The notes under the pieces: model-generated | Database searches by the model: none | What the model was told of the DNA's origin: nothing | What the model saw: the letters and a program-made list of their open reading frames with translations, nothing else | Program-made: the position numbers and the translations under genes | In this document: one piece after another, positions 1 to 9,661 of the stretch | How positions within the stretch are numbered: the first letter of the stretch is position 1 | How the letters are laid out: each line of letters begins with the position of its first letter | Source: Deltaproteobacteria bacterium | GTDB lineage: Bacteria; Lernaellota; Lernaellaia; JACKCT01 | Length of the DNA: 64,000 nt | Assembly: GCA_020633895.1 (NCBI GenBank) | Contig: JACKCT010000005.1 | Coordinates: 1-64,000 of the forward strand | Direction of reading: 5' to 3'

Positions 1-65
1 AAGATCGGAAGCGATTCCCAGATCGGTCGGAGCGAAGCGACGCCCCCCCAAGGCACTCCCGACAA

Positions 66-108
66 CGCGCCAGCGTCAGAGATGCGAAACATCTCCCAGT
101 CCGTGCCG
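66..108. repeat. Interspersed hairpin repeat, copy 1
   Basis: This 43-bp stretch contains the small palindrome GAGATG-CGAAA-CATCTC and is flanked by GCGTCA and CCCAGTCCGTG. An inverted, near-identical copy lies at 48795-48837, more than 48 kb away. It sits just past the 3' end of the sugar-phosphotransferase gene, where a transcript hairpin could form, but there is no T-run, so I call it a dispersed repeat rather than a terminator. Confidence 0.6.
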
Positions 109-118
109 ACTACGGCAC

Positions 119-1498
119 TTAGTGGACTTTCATTTTGCCCAGGACGACGGCGACGGTTTCCATGAGGATTTTGATGTCGAAGGCGAGGGAGACGTTTTTG
201 ATGTAGTAGAGGTCGAGCTGGAGTTTTTCCTTGGCGTCCTCGACGGTGGCGCCGTAGGGATAGCGGACCTGGGCCCAGCCGGTGATGCCGGGTTTGACCA
301 CGTGGCGCTGGGAATAATAGGGGATGACCTCGGCCAGGCGATGGACGAAGTAGGGGCGCTCGGGCCGGGGGCCGACAAAGCTCATTTCGCCCCGGACCAC
401 GTTGAGGATTTGCGGGATTTCGTCGACGCGGAAGCGACGGATGAATCGGCCGATGGGCGTGACGCGCGGATCTTTTTCCTGGGCCCACTGCGGGCCTTCC
501 TTCTCCGAGTCGGTGTACATGGAGCGGAATTTGTAGACCGTGAAGGTCTGTCCCTTGAGGCCGACGCGCTCCTGGCGATAGAGGATGGGGCCGCGGTCGG
601 TGAGCTTGATGATGAGCGCCACGATCACGCAAAGGGGCGCCGTGGCGATCAGCAGGATCGTGGAGGCCAGCAGGTCGAAGGCCCGCTTGGTGACTTGCTG
701 GAACCGGCCGACCTTGAAGCCCTCGGAGAAGATGAACCAACTGGCGCGCAGGCCTTCCAGGACGATTTTGCCGGTGAACTGCTCGTGGAATTGGGTGCCT
801 TCGGTGATGGTGACACCGCGCATCTTGAGTTCCATGAGCTGCTTGACCGGCAGGTTGCCTCGGGACTCTTCCATGGCCACGACGATCTGGTCCACGTCCC
901 GGTTCTCGCAGATTTCGATCAGTTCGTCCCGGGTGCCGATGATATGGTGGCCGCCGGTGACTTCCTCGCCCAGGCGCATCGGGTCCTTGGTGATCAGGCC
1001 GACGACGCGGTAGCCCGAGTGGCGATAAGCGTCCACCTCGGCGATGACCACCATGGCCGCCGCGTCGTCACCGACGATCAGCAGGTTCTTGTTGAACGCC
1101 ACGTCCCCGGAGATCGTCGACCACACCAGCCGGTAGAGCACCGTAAAGAGCATGACGTACACGACCGTCAGGGACAGGATGCCGCGCCCGATAATCAGCG
1201 GTGGATAGGTGTAGTAGACGGCGGTGAGGATCACCAAAACGGTGATGTTGACGATCAGCAGCCGGTTGACGAACTCCCGTAACGAGAGATGCAACTGGAT
1301 CTGGTAGAGGTTCCAATACTGGAACGAGCCCTTGTAGACCAGAAACGCCAGGATCACGGCCCAGCGTTTTTGCGGGTCCAGGAAAGGGTCGAAGTCTTCA
1401 AGCAGAAAGCGCGTCTCGGACGCGGCGAAGATGGCCGCCAGGATCAGCAGATCCTGAAAAAGCGTATAGACAAAGACGCGGCTGGATCCCAGCGCCAA
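119..1498 (-). CDS. Exopolysaccharide polyprenyl-phosphate sugar-1-phosphotransferase (WbaP/WcaJ type)
   Basis: The protein (459 aa) should transfer a sugar-1-phosphate from a UDP-sugar to undecaprenyl phosphate, the first membrane step of repeat-unit polysaccharide synthesis. The N-terminal third holds about four to five hydrophobic segments. A CoA-binding-like nucleotide domain follows (around 'NLLIVGDDAAAM'). The C-terminal catalytic domain carries the family motifs: 'KRAFDLLAS', 'YRQERVGLKGQTFTVYKFRS', 'VDEIPQILNVVRGEMSFVGP' and 'RPGITGWAQV'-like 'KPGITGWAQV'. Length matches full-length PHPT enzymes. It is transcribed away from the transketolase gene, and the related export genes lie about 26 kb downstream. 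The sugar specificity cannot be read from sequence. Confidence 0.93.
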   Translation of the reverse strand: MALGSSRVFVYTLFQDLLILAAIFAASETRFLLEDFDPFLDPQKRWAVILAFLVYKGSFQYWNLYQIQLHLSLREFVNRLLIVNITVLVILTAVYYTYPPLIIGRGILSLTVVYVMLFTVLYRLVWSTISGDVAFNKNLLIVGDDAAAMVVIAEVDAYRHSGYRVVGLITKDPMRLGEEVTGGHHIIGTRDELIEICENRDVDQIVVAMEESRGNLPVKQLMELKMRGVTITEGTQFHEQFTGKIVLEGLRASWFIFSEGFKVGRFQQVTKRAFDLLASTILLIATAPLCVIVALIIKLTDRGPILYRQERVGLKGQTFTVYKFRSMYTDSEKEGPQWAQEKDPRVTPIGRFIRRFRVDEIPQILNVVRGEMSFVGPRPERPYFVHRLAEVIPYYSQRHVVKPGITGWAQVRYPYGATVEDAKEKLQLDLYYIKNVSLAFDIKILMETVAVVLGKMKVH

Positions 1499-1883
1499 GG
1501 AGCCACCTCAAACTTCGCGGGCGAAAATTACAATAGACCCGCCGAGATGACCTGCCCGCGCCCCATGGTTTCTCGGCGAACTGCCGGTAAAGTTTTGAAC
1601 GATACCGGAGCTTATTGTCGTCATTCCGGACCAATGGTCAAACGTTCCCGACGGCGCCTCCGTGTTTTTGCAAAAAGGCTCCATTGCGGTCCGTTTGATG
1701 TCACCGATTGTGAGGGGATGTCGGGCGTTTAGCAAGTTTTGTCGGATTTTCGTGTCGGGGACGGGCCCGGACGCGCCCTTGCGCCGGGAGGCACGGGCGT
1801 TTAGTCTGGACATTCCGCCTTATCTTGGGTATCGAGAGGCGGCAAATCCAATCGTTTTTTTGTCCTAGGAATTGAGGGAACCC
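1499..1883. other. Divergent intergenic region between sugar-phosphotransferase and transketolase
   Basis: This 385-bp gap between divergently transcribed genes must hold both promoters. A plausible minus-strand sigma-70 promoter is listed separately. I see no convincing plus-strand promoter, terminator or small gene, although GAGGGA lies just ahead of the transketolase ATG. Confidence 0.5.
1613..1641 (-). promoter_or_regulatory. Candidate sigma-70 promoter for the sugar-phosphotransferase gene
   Basis: On the minus strand TTGACC (1641-1636) is followed after 17 bp by ACAATA (1618-1613). The -35 box is good and the -10 box is mediocre. It would leave a leader of about 105 nt before the start codon at 1498. 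Confidence 0.3.
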
Positions 1884-3887
1884 ATGGCTGATACGCCTTT
1901 GGACGCGCAAAAACTGCGCCGTGTGGCCGATACCATTCGTTTTTTGGCGGTCGACGCCGTTCAAAAAGCCAACTCGGGGCATCCGGGCATGCCGATGGGG
2001 TGCGCCGACCTGGCCGTGACCCTTTGGGCGCGGCATTTGCGTTTCGACCCGGATGACGCCAATTGGCGGGGGCGGGACCGCTTCGTCCTGTCCAACGGCC
2101 ACGGCTCCATGCTGCAGTACGCGCTGCTGAATCTGTTCACGTCCCACATGCCGATGGATCAGATCCGCGACTTCCGCCAGCTTCACAGCACCACGCCCGG
2201 CCATCCGGAGCGGGGCGAGACCGAAGGCGTGGAAGTCACCACCGGCCCGCTGGGGCAGGGCATCGCCAACAGCGTGGGCCTGGCCCTGGGCGCCAAGATG
2301 GGTTCGGCCCGGTTCGGCGGCGGCGAATTCGATCCGGCGGGATACCGGGTTTTTTGCATCGTCGGCGACGGATGCCTGATGGAAGGCATCAGCTACGAGG
2401 CGGTCAGCCTGGCCGGCCACTGGAAGCTGGATAACCTGTGCGTCTTTTATGACGACAACGAAATCTCCATCGACGGGTCCACCGACCTGACGTTTTCCGA
2501 GGACGTGCCGGCCCGGTTCGCGGCGGCGGGCTGGGAGGTGGTGGACGTCGACGGCCACGACTACCAAGCCGTCGAGCAGGCCATTGAGCGCTTTGAACAA
2601 TCCGACCGGCCCACCCTGATCGTCACGCACACCAAAATCGGCTACGGCGCCCCCACCCTGGAAGGCACTGCCAAGACGCACGGCGCGGCCCTGGGTGAAA
2701 AAGAGATCGCGGCCATGCGCGAGAAATTCGGGTGGGAATACGCTCCCTTCGAGGTTCCCGGGGATGTGACCGAGTTTTGCGCCGAGATCATCCAGGCGAA
2801 AAAGGAGCTGCGGGCCGACTGGGACAAGTCGTATGTGGCTTGGAAGAACGCTCGGGAGGACAACGGTCTTTCGTTCGATGTGTTCCATCAGCGCCGACTG
2901 CCCGACGGGCTCTACGACACGCTCATCAAAATGGCGCCGACCAAGGTGTCGGCCACCCGCGCCCACGGCGCCGAGGTGATTCAGCAGGTGGCCCGGGAGG
3001 TTCCCGCGCTGGTGGGCGGCGCGGCGGATCTGGCCGGTTCCACCAAGACGACCATCAAGAACTCGCCCCATATCTCGGCCGAGGATTTCTCCGGCCAGAA
3101 TATGCACTTCGGCATTCGCGAACACGCCATGGCGGCCATTTGCAACGGGCTGGCGGCGGCGGGCGGGTGGTTCCCCTTCGCGTCCACGTTCCTGGTGTTC
3201 GCCGATTATATGCGCCCGTCGATCCGCTTGGCGGCGATCATGAAGACGCCGACGATTTTCGTGTTCACCCACGACTCGTTCCAGGTGGGCGAAGACGGGC
3301 CGACGCACGAGCCGATCGAGCATCTGGAGTCGTTGCGCGCCATTCCCGGACTGCGGGTGCTGCGCCCGGCGGACGGCATCGAGACGGCGGCGGCGTGGTT
3401 CGCGGCGCTGCATTACGACGGTCCGACCGCGCTGATCCTCACCCGGCAGGACATCCCCGCCTTCGATCGGGACAAGGAGTTTCATTCCACCGATCTTTTG
3501 CGCGGCGCCCAGGTGGTCCAAAGCGGACTGAACGAGCAGGCGACCCTGGTGGCCACCGGCTCGGAGGTGCCCGTGGCCTGCGAGGCGGCGAAGATCCTGG
3601 CTGAAAAAGGCATCAATGTGCGCGTGGTGTCCATGCTCTGCCGCCGCCAATTCCAAAACCGCCCCAAGGACGACCAGGACCGGACCATTCCGCCGTCCCT
3701 GCCGATGGTCTCCATCGAGGCCGGCGTGCCCGGCGCGTGGGGGACGTTGGCCAAAAGCGGCTGGCTGCATGTGGGCATCGACCATTTCGGCGCCAGCGCC
3801 CCGGCCGAGGATCTGATCAAAGAGTTCGGGTTTGACCCGGCCGCCGTTGCCGATAAGATCGAGGCATGGTTATCGGAGCGGGATTAG
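1884..3887 (+). CDS. tkt: Transketolase
   Basis: Thiamine-diphosphate enzyme of the non-oxidative pentose phosphate pathway, moving two-carbon ketol units between sugar phosphates in the cytoplasm. The 667-aa protein has the full family length and order. The N-terminal ThDP-binding half includes 'NSGHPGMPMG', 'LSNGHGSMLQYALL', 'TTGPLGQGIANSVG' and the GDG...N ThDP motif 'VGDGCLMEG'. The Pyr domain follows ('FGIREHAMAAICNGLA', 'THDSFQVGEDGPTHEPIEHL'), and a C-terminal transketolase domain ends the protein. I prefer the ATG at 1884 over the upstream TTG at 1872, because GAGGGA lies about 7 nt before it and 'MADTPLDAQKLRRVADTIR' is the usual family N-terminus. It precedes a GT-C gene by about 100 bp. 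Confidence 0.97.
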   Translation: MADTPLDAQKLRRVADTIRFLAVDAVQKANSGHPGMPMGCADLAVTLWARHLRFDPDDANWRGRDRFVLSNGHGSMLQYALLNLFTSHMPMDQIRDFRQLHSTTPGHPERGETEGVEVTTGPLGQGIANSVGLALGAKMGSARFGGGEFDPAGYRVFCIVGDGCLMEGISYEAVSLAGHWKLDNLCVFYDDNEISIDGSTDLTFSEDVPARFAAAGWEVVDVDGHDYQAVEQAIERFEQSDRPTLIVTHTKIGYGAPTLEGTAKTHGAALGEKEIAAMREKFGWEYAPFEVPGDVTEFCAEIIQAKKELRADWDKSYVAWKNAREDNGLSFDVFHQRRLPDGLYDTLIKMAPTKVSATRAHGAEVIQQVAREVPALVGGAADLAGSTKTTIKNSPHISAEDFSGQNMHFGIREHAMAAICNGLAAAGGWFPFASTFLVFADYMRPSIRLAAIMKTPTIFVFTHDSFQVGEDGPTHEPIEHLESLRAIPGLRVLRPADGIETAAAWFAALHYDGPTALILTRQDIPAFDRDKEFHSTDLLRGAQVVQSGLNEQATLVATGSEVPVACEAAKILAEKGINVRVVSMLCRRQFQNRPKDDQDRTIPPSLPMVSIEAGVPGAWGTLAKSGWLHVGIDHFGASAPAEDLIKEFGFDPAAVADKIEAWLSERD

Positions 3888-3986
3888 GGCGGCCCCCAAG
3901 GCGCGTCCTCGGGCGGTGTCGCGGCATGACGCCCGCCGCCGTGTCGGTCGGGCGCTGACGTGTCGAGTCGGCGCGTCGACCGCCCG

Positions 3987-5555
3987 ATGGATCGGGCCGA
4001 ATATCTTTGGCTCGCGGCGATTCTGGCCGCGGGCTTCGCCGTGCGTCTCTACTTGCTCCTCGCCTACGAAAACATCTTCTCCTGGGAGGCCGAGGACTAC
4101 TCGAAGATCAACCTCGTCCTGGCTTGGATCGAACAAGGCAAGCCCTATCCCGACCCCAACTTCGGCCCTCTGCACACTTGGCTCATCTATCTGATCACCC
4201 TGCCGTTCGAGGATCGCGTCCTGCCCGTGCGCTTGGTGTCGCTCGTTTGCGGCACGGGGGCGCTCGCGGCGTTTTTCGGCATGGCGCGATTCACCGTGGG
4301 CCGCACGGCGGCGTTGATCGCCACGGCCCTGTTCGCATTCTATCCGGTGCATGTACGGGCCAGCGCGACGAGCCTGGCCGAGGCGCCGTACACGCTGTTG
4401 TTTTTCGGCGGGCTGTGGGCCTTCGCTCGATATTGGCGAAGCGACGGACCGCGCACGGCGTGGGTCGCGGCGTCGGGACTGATGCTCGGGGCGGCGGGGA
4501 TGCTGCGTTTCGAGGCGTGGCTGTTCTACCCCGGCTTGTGCCTCTGGGCGTTGGCGGCGGACAAATCGGCGAAGGGCTTCGCCAAGGCGTGCGTCTACGG
4601 CGTGATCCTGGCGGCGTTTCCCCTGTGGCATATGTATTACTGCTGGAAGACCGCGGGCAATCCGTTTTCCTTCGGCGCGACCTCGGCGGCGAGCTTCGAG
4701 CTTTACCTGCCGTCCATGCCCTTGTCCTATCGGGCGACGGCGTGGTTGCAGGCGTTCTGGCTGGCGATGAGCCCTTACTTGGCGGTGACGGCGCTGCTGG
4801 GGCTGGTGTGGGCGGCGTTCGCCCGGCGGGGCGGATTTCTGTTGACGCTCTTTGTCTTCCCCTTTGCGCTGATGAACTACCGCACCCTCCAGGGGCAGAT
4901 CGACCCGGCGCTGCTACGTTACAGCGTGGTGCTGGCGGCGTTGTTGATCCCCACCGGCGCGGGGGCGATCGAGGAAACGGGAAAGATCCTGGGGCGGTGG
5001 CTCAAGCGCCCGGCGATAATTTCCGGCGTGGTCACGGCCGGGCTGTGCGTGGCGATGACGACGTGGGCGCTGGCCCAGGCCGAGGAGAACCGGCTGCCCG
5101 AGGATCTCAAACATCTGGCGTCGTTCCTGGCCCACGACACCGCCGACGGTGAGCGCATCATCCTGGACAAGCGCTTCCACCCCTATCTGGTCGTGGAAAG
5201 CCGCAAGGATCCGGCGTCCCTGCGCACCCTAATGTACGCCGGAGGCCCGGTGCCCGCCCAGGACTACGAACGCCTGGCGCGCAAGTTCTTCCCCTTGTCC
5301 GACCGCCACGCCCCGGAGGTGCCGCCGGGCCGCGACATCAAGCTCTTCGACCGCACGGCCTACGAGCAGATGATGGACGAGTTCAACCCGACCCTGCTCG
5401 TGCTGGACTTCGAGTCGGGCGGCAACATCCAGGCCTTTCCCATCGAGCCGGACGAGGAATCGGCCGTCATCGACGGACGCACCTTCACCCGCGTCTTCCG
5501 CGAGGGCGAATACGCCGTTTTCAAGATCGCACCGGCCGCCGAGGGGGACGAATGA
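3987..5555 (+). CDS. Multi-pass GT-C glycosyltransferase (GT39/ArnT-like), paralog A
   Basis: A 522-aa membrane protein with roughly ten hydrophobic segments followed by a C-terminal soluble domain, the layout of lipid-linked-sugar transferases of the PMT/ArnT superfamily. After the first membrane segment comes the acidic loop 'WEAEDYSKINLVLAW', then 'YPDPNFGPLHTW'; acidic residues at this place are catalytic in the superfamily. The next gene repeats these motifs, so the two are paralogs. A GTG at 3960 would add nine residues; I chose the ATG at 3987 because the membrane segment follows directly, but this is not certain. The stop overlaps the next ATG (ATGA), indicating translational coupling. 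Donor and acceptor are unknown. Confidence 0.75.
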   Translation: MDRAEYLWLAAILAAGFAVRLYLLLAYENIFSWEAEDYSKINLVLAWIEQGKPYPDPNFGPLHTWLIYLITLPFEDRVLPVRLVSLVCGTGALAAFFGMARFTVGRTAALIATALFAFYPVHVRASATSLAEAPYTLLFFGGLWAFARYWRSDGPRTAWVAASGLMLGAAGMLRFEAWLFYPGLCLWALAADKSAKGFAKACVYGVILAAFPLWHMYYCWKTAGNPFSFGATSAASFELYLPSMPLSYRATAWLQAFWLAMSPYLAVTALLGLVWAAFARRGGFLLTLFVFPFALMNYRTLQGQIDPALLRYSVVLAALLIPTGAGAIEETGKILGRWLKRPAIISGVVTAGLCVAMTTWALAQAEENRLPEDLKHLASFLAHDTADGERIILDKRFHPYLVVESRKDPASLRTLMYAGGPVPAQDYERLARKFFPLSDRHAPEVPPGRDIKLFDRTAYEQMMDEFNPTLLVLDFESGGNIQAFPIEPDEESAVIDGRTFTRVFREGEYAVFKIAPAAEGDE

Positions 5556-7006
5556 CCCCCGTCGTCAAGCGTGTCCTCATCGCCTTGATCGTCTTCGGCG
5601 CGCTGGTGCGCCTGGGCATGCTCATTCATTTCCCGAACCTGGATTCGGCCGAGGCGGAAAGCTACAGCAAGCTCAACCTCCTGCTGCAGTGGGATGAGCC
5701 CACGTCCCTGTGGTATCCGGACACCAACTTCGGCCCGCTGCACATGCCGATCCTCTGGCTGCCCTATAAGCTTACCGGCAGCCTGGTGGGCGCCAACCGC
5801 TTCGTCGCATGGCTGTTCTCGGTGGGGTTGATGCTCCCCATCTTCTTCCTGGTGCGTCGGGTGGCCGGGGACAAGGAGGCGCTGGCGGCGGTCGCGCTTT
5901 TGACCATGGCCGCGTTGCCGCTGGCGGTCGGGACGATCACGTTGGCCGAGGGGCCGTACCTGTTCTTCTTTTTCACGGCGCTCATGTATTTCGCCCGCCT
6001 GATCGACAAGGCCGAAACCCACCGGACGCACGTCCTGCTCCTATTCGCCCTGTTCGCCAACGCGGCGATGGCCATGCGTTTCGAGTCGTGGATGTTCCTG
6101 CCCATGTGGCCGCTGGTGATCTGGTATATGCGCGGCTTCAAGCTCGCCGCCGCCGCGACCGCGTTGCTGTCCGCTTTCCCGATTTTGCACATGACGATGA
6201 GCTACAAGATCGTCCACCACCCGCTGGGCTTCCTCATTCAGAGCGCCCAGATTACCGCGATGAACTCGGCCCAGGTGCCGCTGGACGAGCGCGCCGTGTC
6301 CTGGTTCAAGACGCTGATCGCCGTCGAGGGCGAGCCGATGCTCGTGGCCGGGATTTTGGGCGTGATCGTCGTCCTCGCCGGACGCAAGGCGCGGCTGATC
6401 GCCGGATTCTTCCTGTGGCATTTCATCGTGGTGGAGATCCAGGCCCTGCGCGCGGCCATGGCGCCGGAGTTGTATCGCTACGCGGCGCTGATGGTGGTGC
6501 TGCTGATTCCGCCTTCGGCGCAGCTTGTCGTGAAAATCACCACCGCGACGGTGCGCAAGCACGATCTGTGGATTCCGACGGCGGTCGGCGCGTCCCTGCT
6601 GTTGTCGGCGAGCACTCTGCCGTATCTTTCCCGCGTGCAAACCGACGTGGACCTGGCCAACGTGACTTATCTGACCGCCGATGCCCTGGGCGAGCATCTG
6701 ACGGCGGAGGACCGCCTGTTCATGAGCAATGAAGCGCACCCCCATCTGGTCGTCGAGTCGGGCCTGCCTTGGAAGGTGTTCCATCTGCCCATGTATACCG
6801 ACGGACAGATCGCGACGCCCGAGGCCTGCAAGGAGGTCTTCGATCGGGTGCATCCCACGGCGATCCTGGTCTATCGCCACGATCCCACCTTCGCCGAGAC
6901 CTTGGGCATCGATGCCTGCGAGCCCACCGAGGTCTTCGGCAACACGTACGCCCCCGTCTGGGAGCACGATCCCTGGTGCCTATTGCGTCGCGAGGATGTC
7001 GAATGA
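5552..7006 (+). CDS. Multi-pass GT-C glycosyltransferase (GT39/ArnT-like), paralog B
   Basis: A 484-aa membrane protein paralogous to the preceding gene. It shares the first extracytoplasmic acidic loop ('DSAEAESYSKLNLLLQW') and the following 'YPDTNFGPLHMP' motif, then multiple membrane segments and a C-terminal soluble region. It also contains the 'HPHLVVES' segment that resembles 'HPYLVVES' of its neighbour. It starts within the stop of paralog A (ATGA) and its own TGA overlaps the start of the SGNH gene (ATGA), so the three genes form one translationally coupled unit. Probably a polyprenyl-sugar-dependent glycosyltransferase; the substrate is not readable. Confidence 0.75.
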   Translation: MTPVVKRVLIALIVFGALVRLGMLIHFPNLDSAEAESYSKLNLLLQWDEPTSLWYPDTNFGPLHMPILWLPYKLTGSLVGANRFVAWLFSVGLMLPIFFLVRRVAGDKEALAAVALLTMAALPLAVGTITLAEGPYLFFFFTALMYFARLIDKAETHRTHVLLLFALFANAAMAMRFESWMFLPMWPLVIWYMRGFKLAAAATALLSAFPILHMTMSYKIVHHPLGFLIQSAQITAMNSAQVPLDERAVSWFKTLIAVEGEPMLVAGILGVIVVLAGRKARLIAGFFLWHFIVVEIQALRAAMAPELYRYAALMVVLLIPPSAQLVVKITTATVRKHDLWIPTAVGASLLLSASTLPYLSRVQTDVDLANVTYLTADALGEHLTAEDRLFMSNEAHPHLVVESGLPWKVFHLPMYTDGQIATPEACKEVFDRVHPTAILVYRHDPTFAETLGIDACEPTEVFGNTYAPVWEHDPWCLLRREDVE

Positions 7007-7956
7007 AGCGGGCGGCGTATCTGATTCTCACGGTGGCGGGATTCTTCCTGCTGATGGAACTGGCGCTGCGTTCGGCGCAGTTCCAGGCCCCGGCGGACGT
7101 GCTGGACTATCGCCTGAAAATCTCCGGCGAACTGCACGGCGCGCCCCATCCCACGCGCTTCTGGTACCTGCCCGATCGGGAACCCCACTTTCCCGACGGG
7201 GTCTATAAGATTGCTTGCCTGGCCGATTCGGTCACGGTGATGGACCAGGGGCGCGGCTACCCGGATGACCTGTCCGCCGCCCTGGCCGCCCACGGATTCG
7301 GCGAGCCGGTCTCGGTGTTCAACGCGGGAGTGCCCGAATACTCCAGCTACCAGGGCCGTCTCTATCTCACCGAGGATCTGCTGCCCCTAAAGCCCGATCT
7401 GGTCACGATTCAATACGGCGTCAACGACCATTGGCGGGCCCGGGGCGGGGTGGCCGACAAGGACGTGCGCATGCCGGACCCTCAGTGGCTGCGACGGCAT
7501 CGGGCGCTGACGAATCTGCGCTCCTATCAGGCGATCCGGGCGGGGGTGTTGGCGCTGAGCAAGCCCCAGGGGCCGGGGCCCCTGCGGGTGGGCGTGGAGG
7601 ACTATCGGGACAACCTGCGGGCGATGATCGACGATTCCCGGGAGGCGGGGGCGAACGTGATCCTGGTGCTATCGCCTTATCTGGACCTGGGGCACGATCA
7701 GGATTGGGTGCCGATGCACCGCCGGTACAACCGCGTCGCCTCGGCGGTGGCCGAGGAGAAGGGCGTGCCGGTGGTGGACGTGGTGGACAAGCTGCGCTTC
7801 GCGCCGAATCTGTTCATGGAGCCGGACACGGACCAGATTCACTTCAACCGGGAGGCCGGGCGCATGATCGCCGACCGCATCGCCGAAACGGTGGTGGAGA
7901 AATTTCTGCCGGAACGGACGGACGGCCAGGCCCCCGCTCGGGCCGCCGGGCAATGA
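7003..7956 (+). CDS. Membrane-anchored SGNH/GDSL-family hydrolase
   Basis: A 317-aa protein with an N-terminal membrane segment (about residues 4-21) and one SGNH fold. Block I is 'CLADSVTVMDQG' (ADS instead of GDS), the glycine block is 'NAGVPEYSSYQ', block III is 'IQYGVNDHWRARG' (GxND), and block V is 'DQIHFNREAGRMIADRI' with the catalytic Asp-x-x-His. Such proteins act as esterases or O-acyl-transferring enzymes on glycans in the cell envelope. The ATG at 7003 overlaps the stop of the preceding GT-C gene, which fixes this start. It probably modifies the same envelope glycan as the two GT-C genes, which is inference from the operon. Confidence 0.82.
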   Translation: MKRAAYLILTVAGFFLLMELALRSAQFQAPADVLDYRLKISGELHGAPHPTRFWYLPDREPHFPDGVYKIACLADSVTVMDQGRGYPDDLSAALAAHGFGEPVSVFNAGVPEYSSYQGRLYLTEDLLPLKPDLVTIQYGVNDHWRARGGVADKDVRMPDPQWLRRHRALTNLRSYQAIRAGVLALSKPQGPGPLRVGVEDYRDNLRAMIDDSREAGANVILVLSPYLDLGHDQDWVPMHRRYNRVASAVAEEKGVPVVDVVDKLRFAPNLFMEPDTDQIHFNREAGRMIADRIAETVVEKFLPERTDGQAPARAAGQ

Positions 7957-8099
7957 CCGCCCTTGGCATGGACTTCCGGTCATTCCTTTTCCTCGCGCCG
8001 TCGCCGCATTTGACGCTATTCTCGACGGGCGGCGCGATCCGATTCGCGACACGCCGGTAGAGGGGAAAACGCGTTCAGGGGCGCGAAAGAGCGACAACG

Positions 8100-9503
8100 A
8101 TGGCCGACGACCGACGAAAATTCGACGACGAATCGACGCGGGCGACCGACGCGGATCTGCGCGGTTTGTCCACGTTTCAATTCGCGTTGGTGGTCATCGC
8201 CGGGTTGGCGGTCTTCACGCTGGTGGTGGCCGGTCTTTCGACCTTTCGCCGATCGGCGAGCCTGGGCGATCTTGGCGACCTGTCCATCGACGAGCAGACG
8301 GTGCGCGAGCGGGGCGGGGAGTTCTTCGAGCCGGATATCACCGGCGAACCGGCGCGCGTGGCCCCCGCCGATCGGCCTCGTCCCACGCCGTTGCCCCATC
8401 GCGCCGCGCCCGAGGAACCCGGCCTGGCCGACAAAGTGGTCAACACTCTCCTGCCCGATCCGAATCGCTATATCTACTCCGATAAAAATTCGTCACCCTA
8501 CTACGGCAAGGACGGCGCCCCCGTCGTCCCCGTGCGAATCCGTCGCGACGATCCCCGCATGGCCGGGTTCAAAGAGAAGATCAAATCCATTATCGGCCGG
8601 ATTTTTCGTTATATTCAGGCGCCCGAAAAAGCCGCCAAGCAAGTGCGCGCGGCGAGTTCCACCTATCTGGGCGCCCTTGGTGAAGCCATGCGGTACATTC
8701 AACGCACCGAAGACGGCCGCGTGCTCGTGACCTATCGGCAGGATCTGGACCAGCGGATGATCGTGGCCGAGGCCGGGTATCGGCGGGCCATCGAATCCAT
8801 GATGGATATCTATTTGGAAGGCATCGAAGGCACGCCGAACTGCGTGGGAACCATGCCCAAGCCGGAGGCGCTCAACGACATGCGCCTGCCCACCTTCGAT
8901 CCGAAGCAGCAGGGCGGCGAGGACGCCCAGGGGCCCGATTACATCTTGGGCAGCCAGGCCGCCGACCCCTTCGCCACCGCCGGGCGCATCCGCGATCACG
9001 TGGCCCAGGTGCTGGACTGCGTGGGGCAGGCGAAGGATCCGATCGGCGTGCAAATCGTCGAGGGCAACCGGGAAGTCTATCGCCAGGAGACGCAGCCGAT
9101 TCCGATTCCCGATGCGGAACCGGGGGAAAAGACGTCCATGTTGCCCGGGACCGAATCCGTCACTCCCGGCATCGAACCGGAGGCGACGCCCAAGCCCACG
9201 CCGGCGGTCTACGGCGCCCTCAAGCCCGGTGAGGACGTCGTCACCAAGCCCACACCGACACCCAAGCCCGGCGAGACGCCCGCTCCCGCGCCCACGCCGA
9301 CGCCCGAACCGGCGGGAGCCGTACGCCCCGAGGCCCCTCCGCCCGGTGTGTACGGCGCGCTCAAACCCGGCGAGGATCCTCGCGCCACGCCCACGCCGAT
9401 TCCCGAGGCGACGCCCCCGACGCCGACACCGTTTCCCACGCCCGAGCCCGGCGCGCTGCCCGAGGGCGTCTACGGACCGCTGAACCCCGGCGAGACTCCC
9501 TAG
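8100..9503 (+). CDS. Membrane-anchored protein with Pro/Thr-rich repeat tail, function unknown
   Basis: A 467-aa protein I cannot assign to a known family. It has a short charged cytoplasmic N-terminus, one membrane segment (about residues 23-44) and a soluble domain of about 270 residues. The C-terminal 110 residues are low-complexity and rich in Pro, Thr, Glu and Gly. The tail contains three near-identical copies of 'VYGALKPGE' (the last is 'VYGPLNPGE'), separated by runs such as '[21 protein letters not shown]'-like sequence. Pro/Thr tails commonly act as extended spacers through peptidoglycan. The soluble part mentions no catalytic signature that I recognise. It stands alone between the GT-C operon and rubredoxin. 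Confidence 0.8.
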   Translation: MADDRRKFDDESTRATDADLRGLSTFQFALVVIAGLAVFTLVVAGLSTFRRSASLGDLGDLSIDEQTVRERGGEFFEPDITGEPARVAPADRPRPTPLPHRAAPEEPGLADKVVNTLLPDPNRYIYSDKNSSPYYGKDGAPVVPVRIRRDDPRMAGFKEKIKSIIGRIFRYIQAPEKAAKQVRAASSTYLGALGEAMRYIQRTEDGRVLVTYRQDLDQRMIVAEAGYRRAIESMMDIYLEGIEGTPNCVGTMPKPEALNDMRLPTFDPKQQGGEDAQGPDYILGSQAADPFATAGRIRDHVAQVLDCVGQAKDPIGVQIVEGNREVYRQETQPIPIPDAEPGEKTSMLPGTESVTPGIEPEATPKPTPAVYGALKPGEDVVTKPTPTPKPGETPAPAPTPTPEPAGAVRPEAPPPGVYGALKPGEDPRATPTPIPEATPPTPTPFPTPEPGALPEGVYGPLNPGETP

Positions 9504-9567
9504 CCGCGCCGCCGAAAATCGGACAACGGCCTTGCGCAATCGGCGTATTTGGGTTAACCGTTTTTCC

Positions 9568-9592
9568 CGGCCCGTCGCGGCCGATTTTCTTT
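9568..9592 (+). terminator. Possible intrinsic terminator after the Pro/Thr-tail gene
   Basis: CGGCC (9568-9572) and GGCCG (9579-9583) can pair around a 6-nt loop and are followed by ATTTTCTTT. The stem is only 5 bp. Confidence 0.4.
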
Positions 9593-9661
9593 ATTGAACG
9601 CCACGCAGTTCGACGGCGCTGCTTATCGCGTCCGTTGGCCGGCACGACCATGGAGACCACG

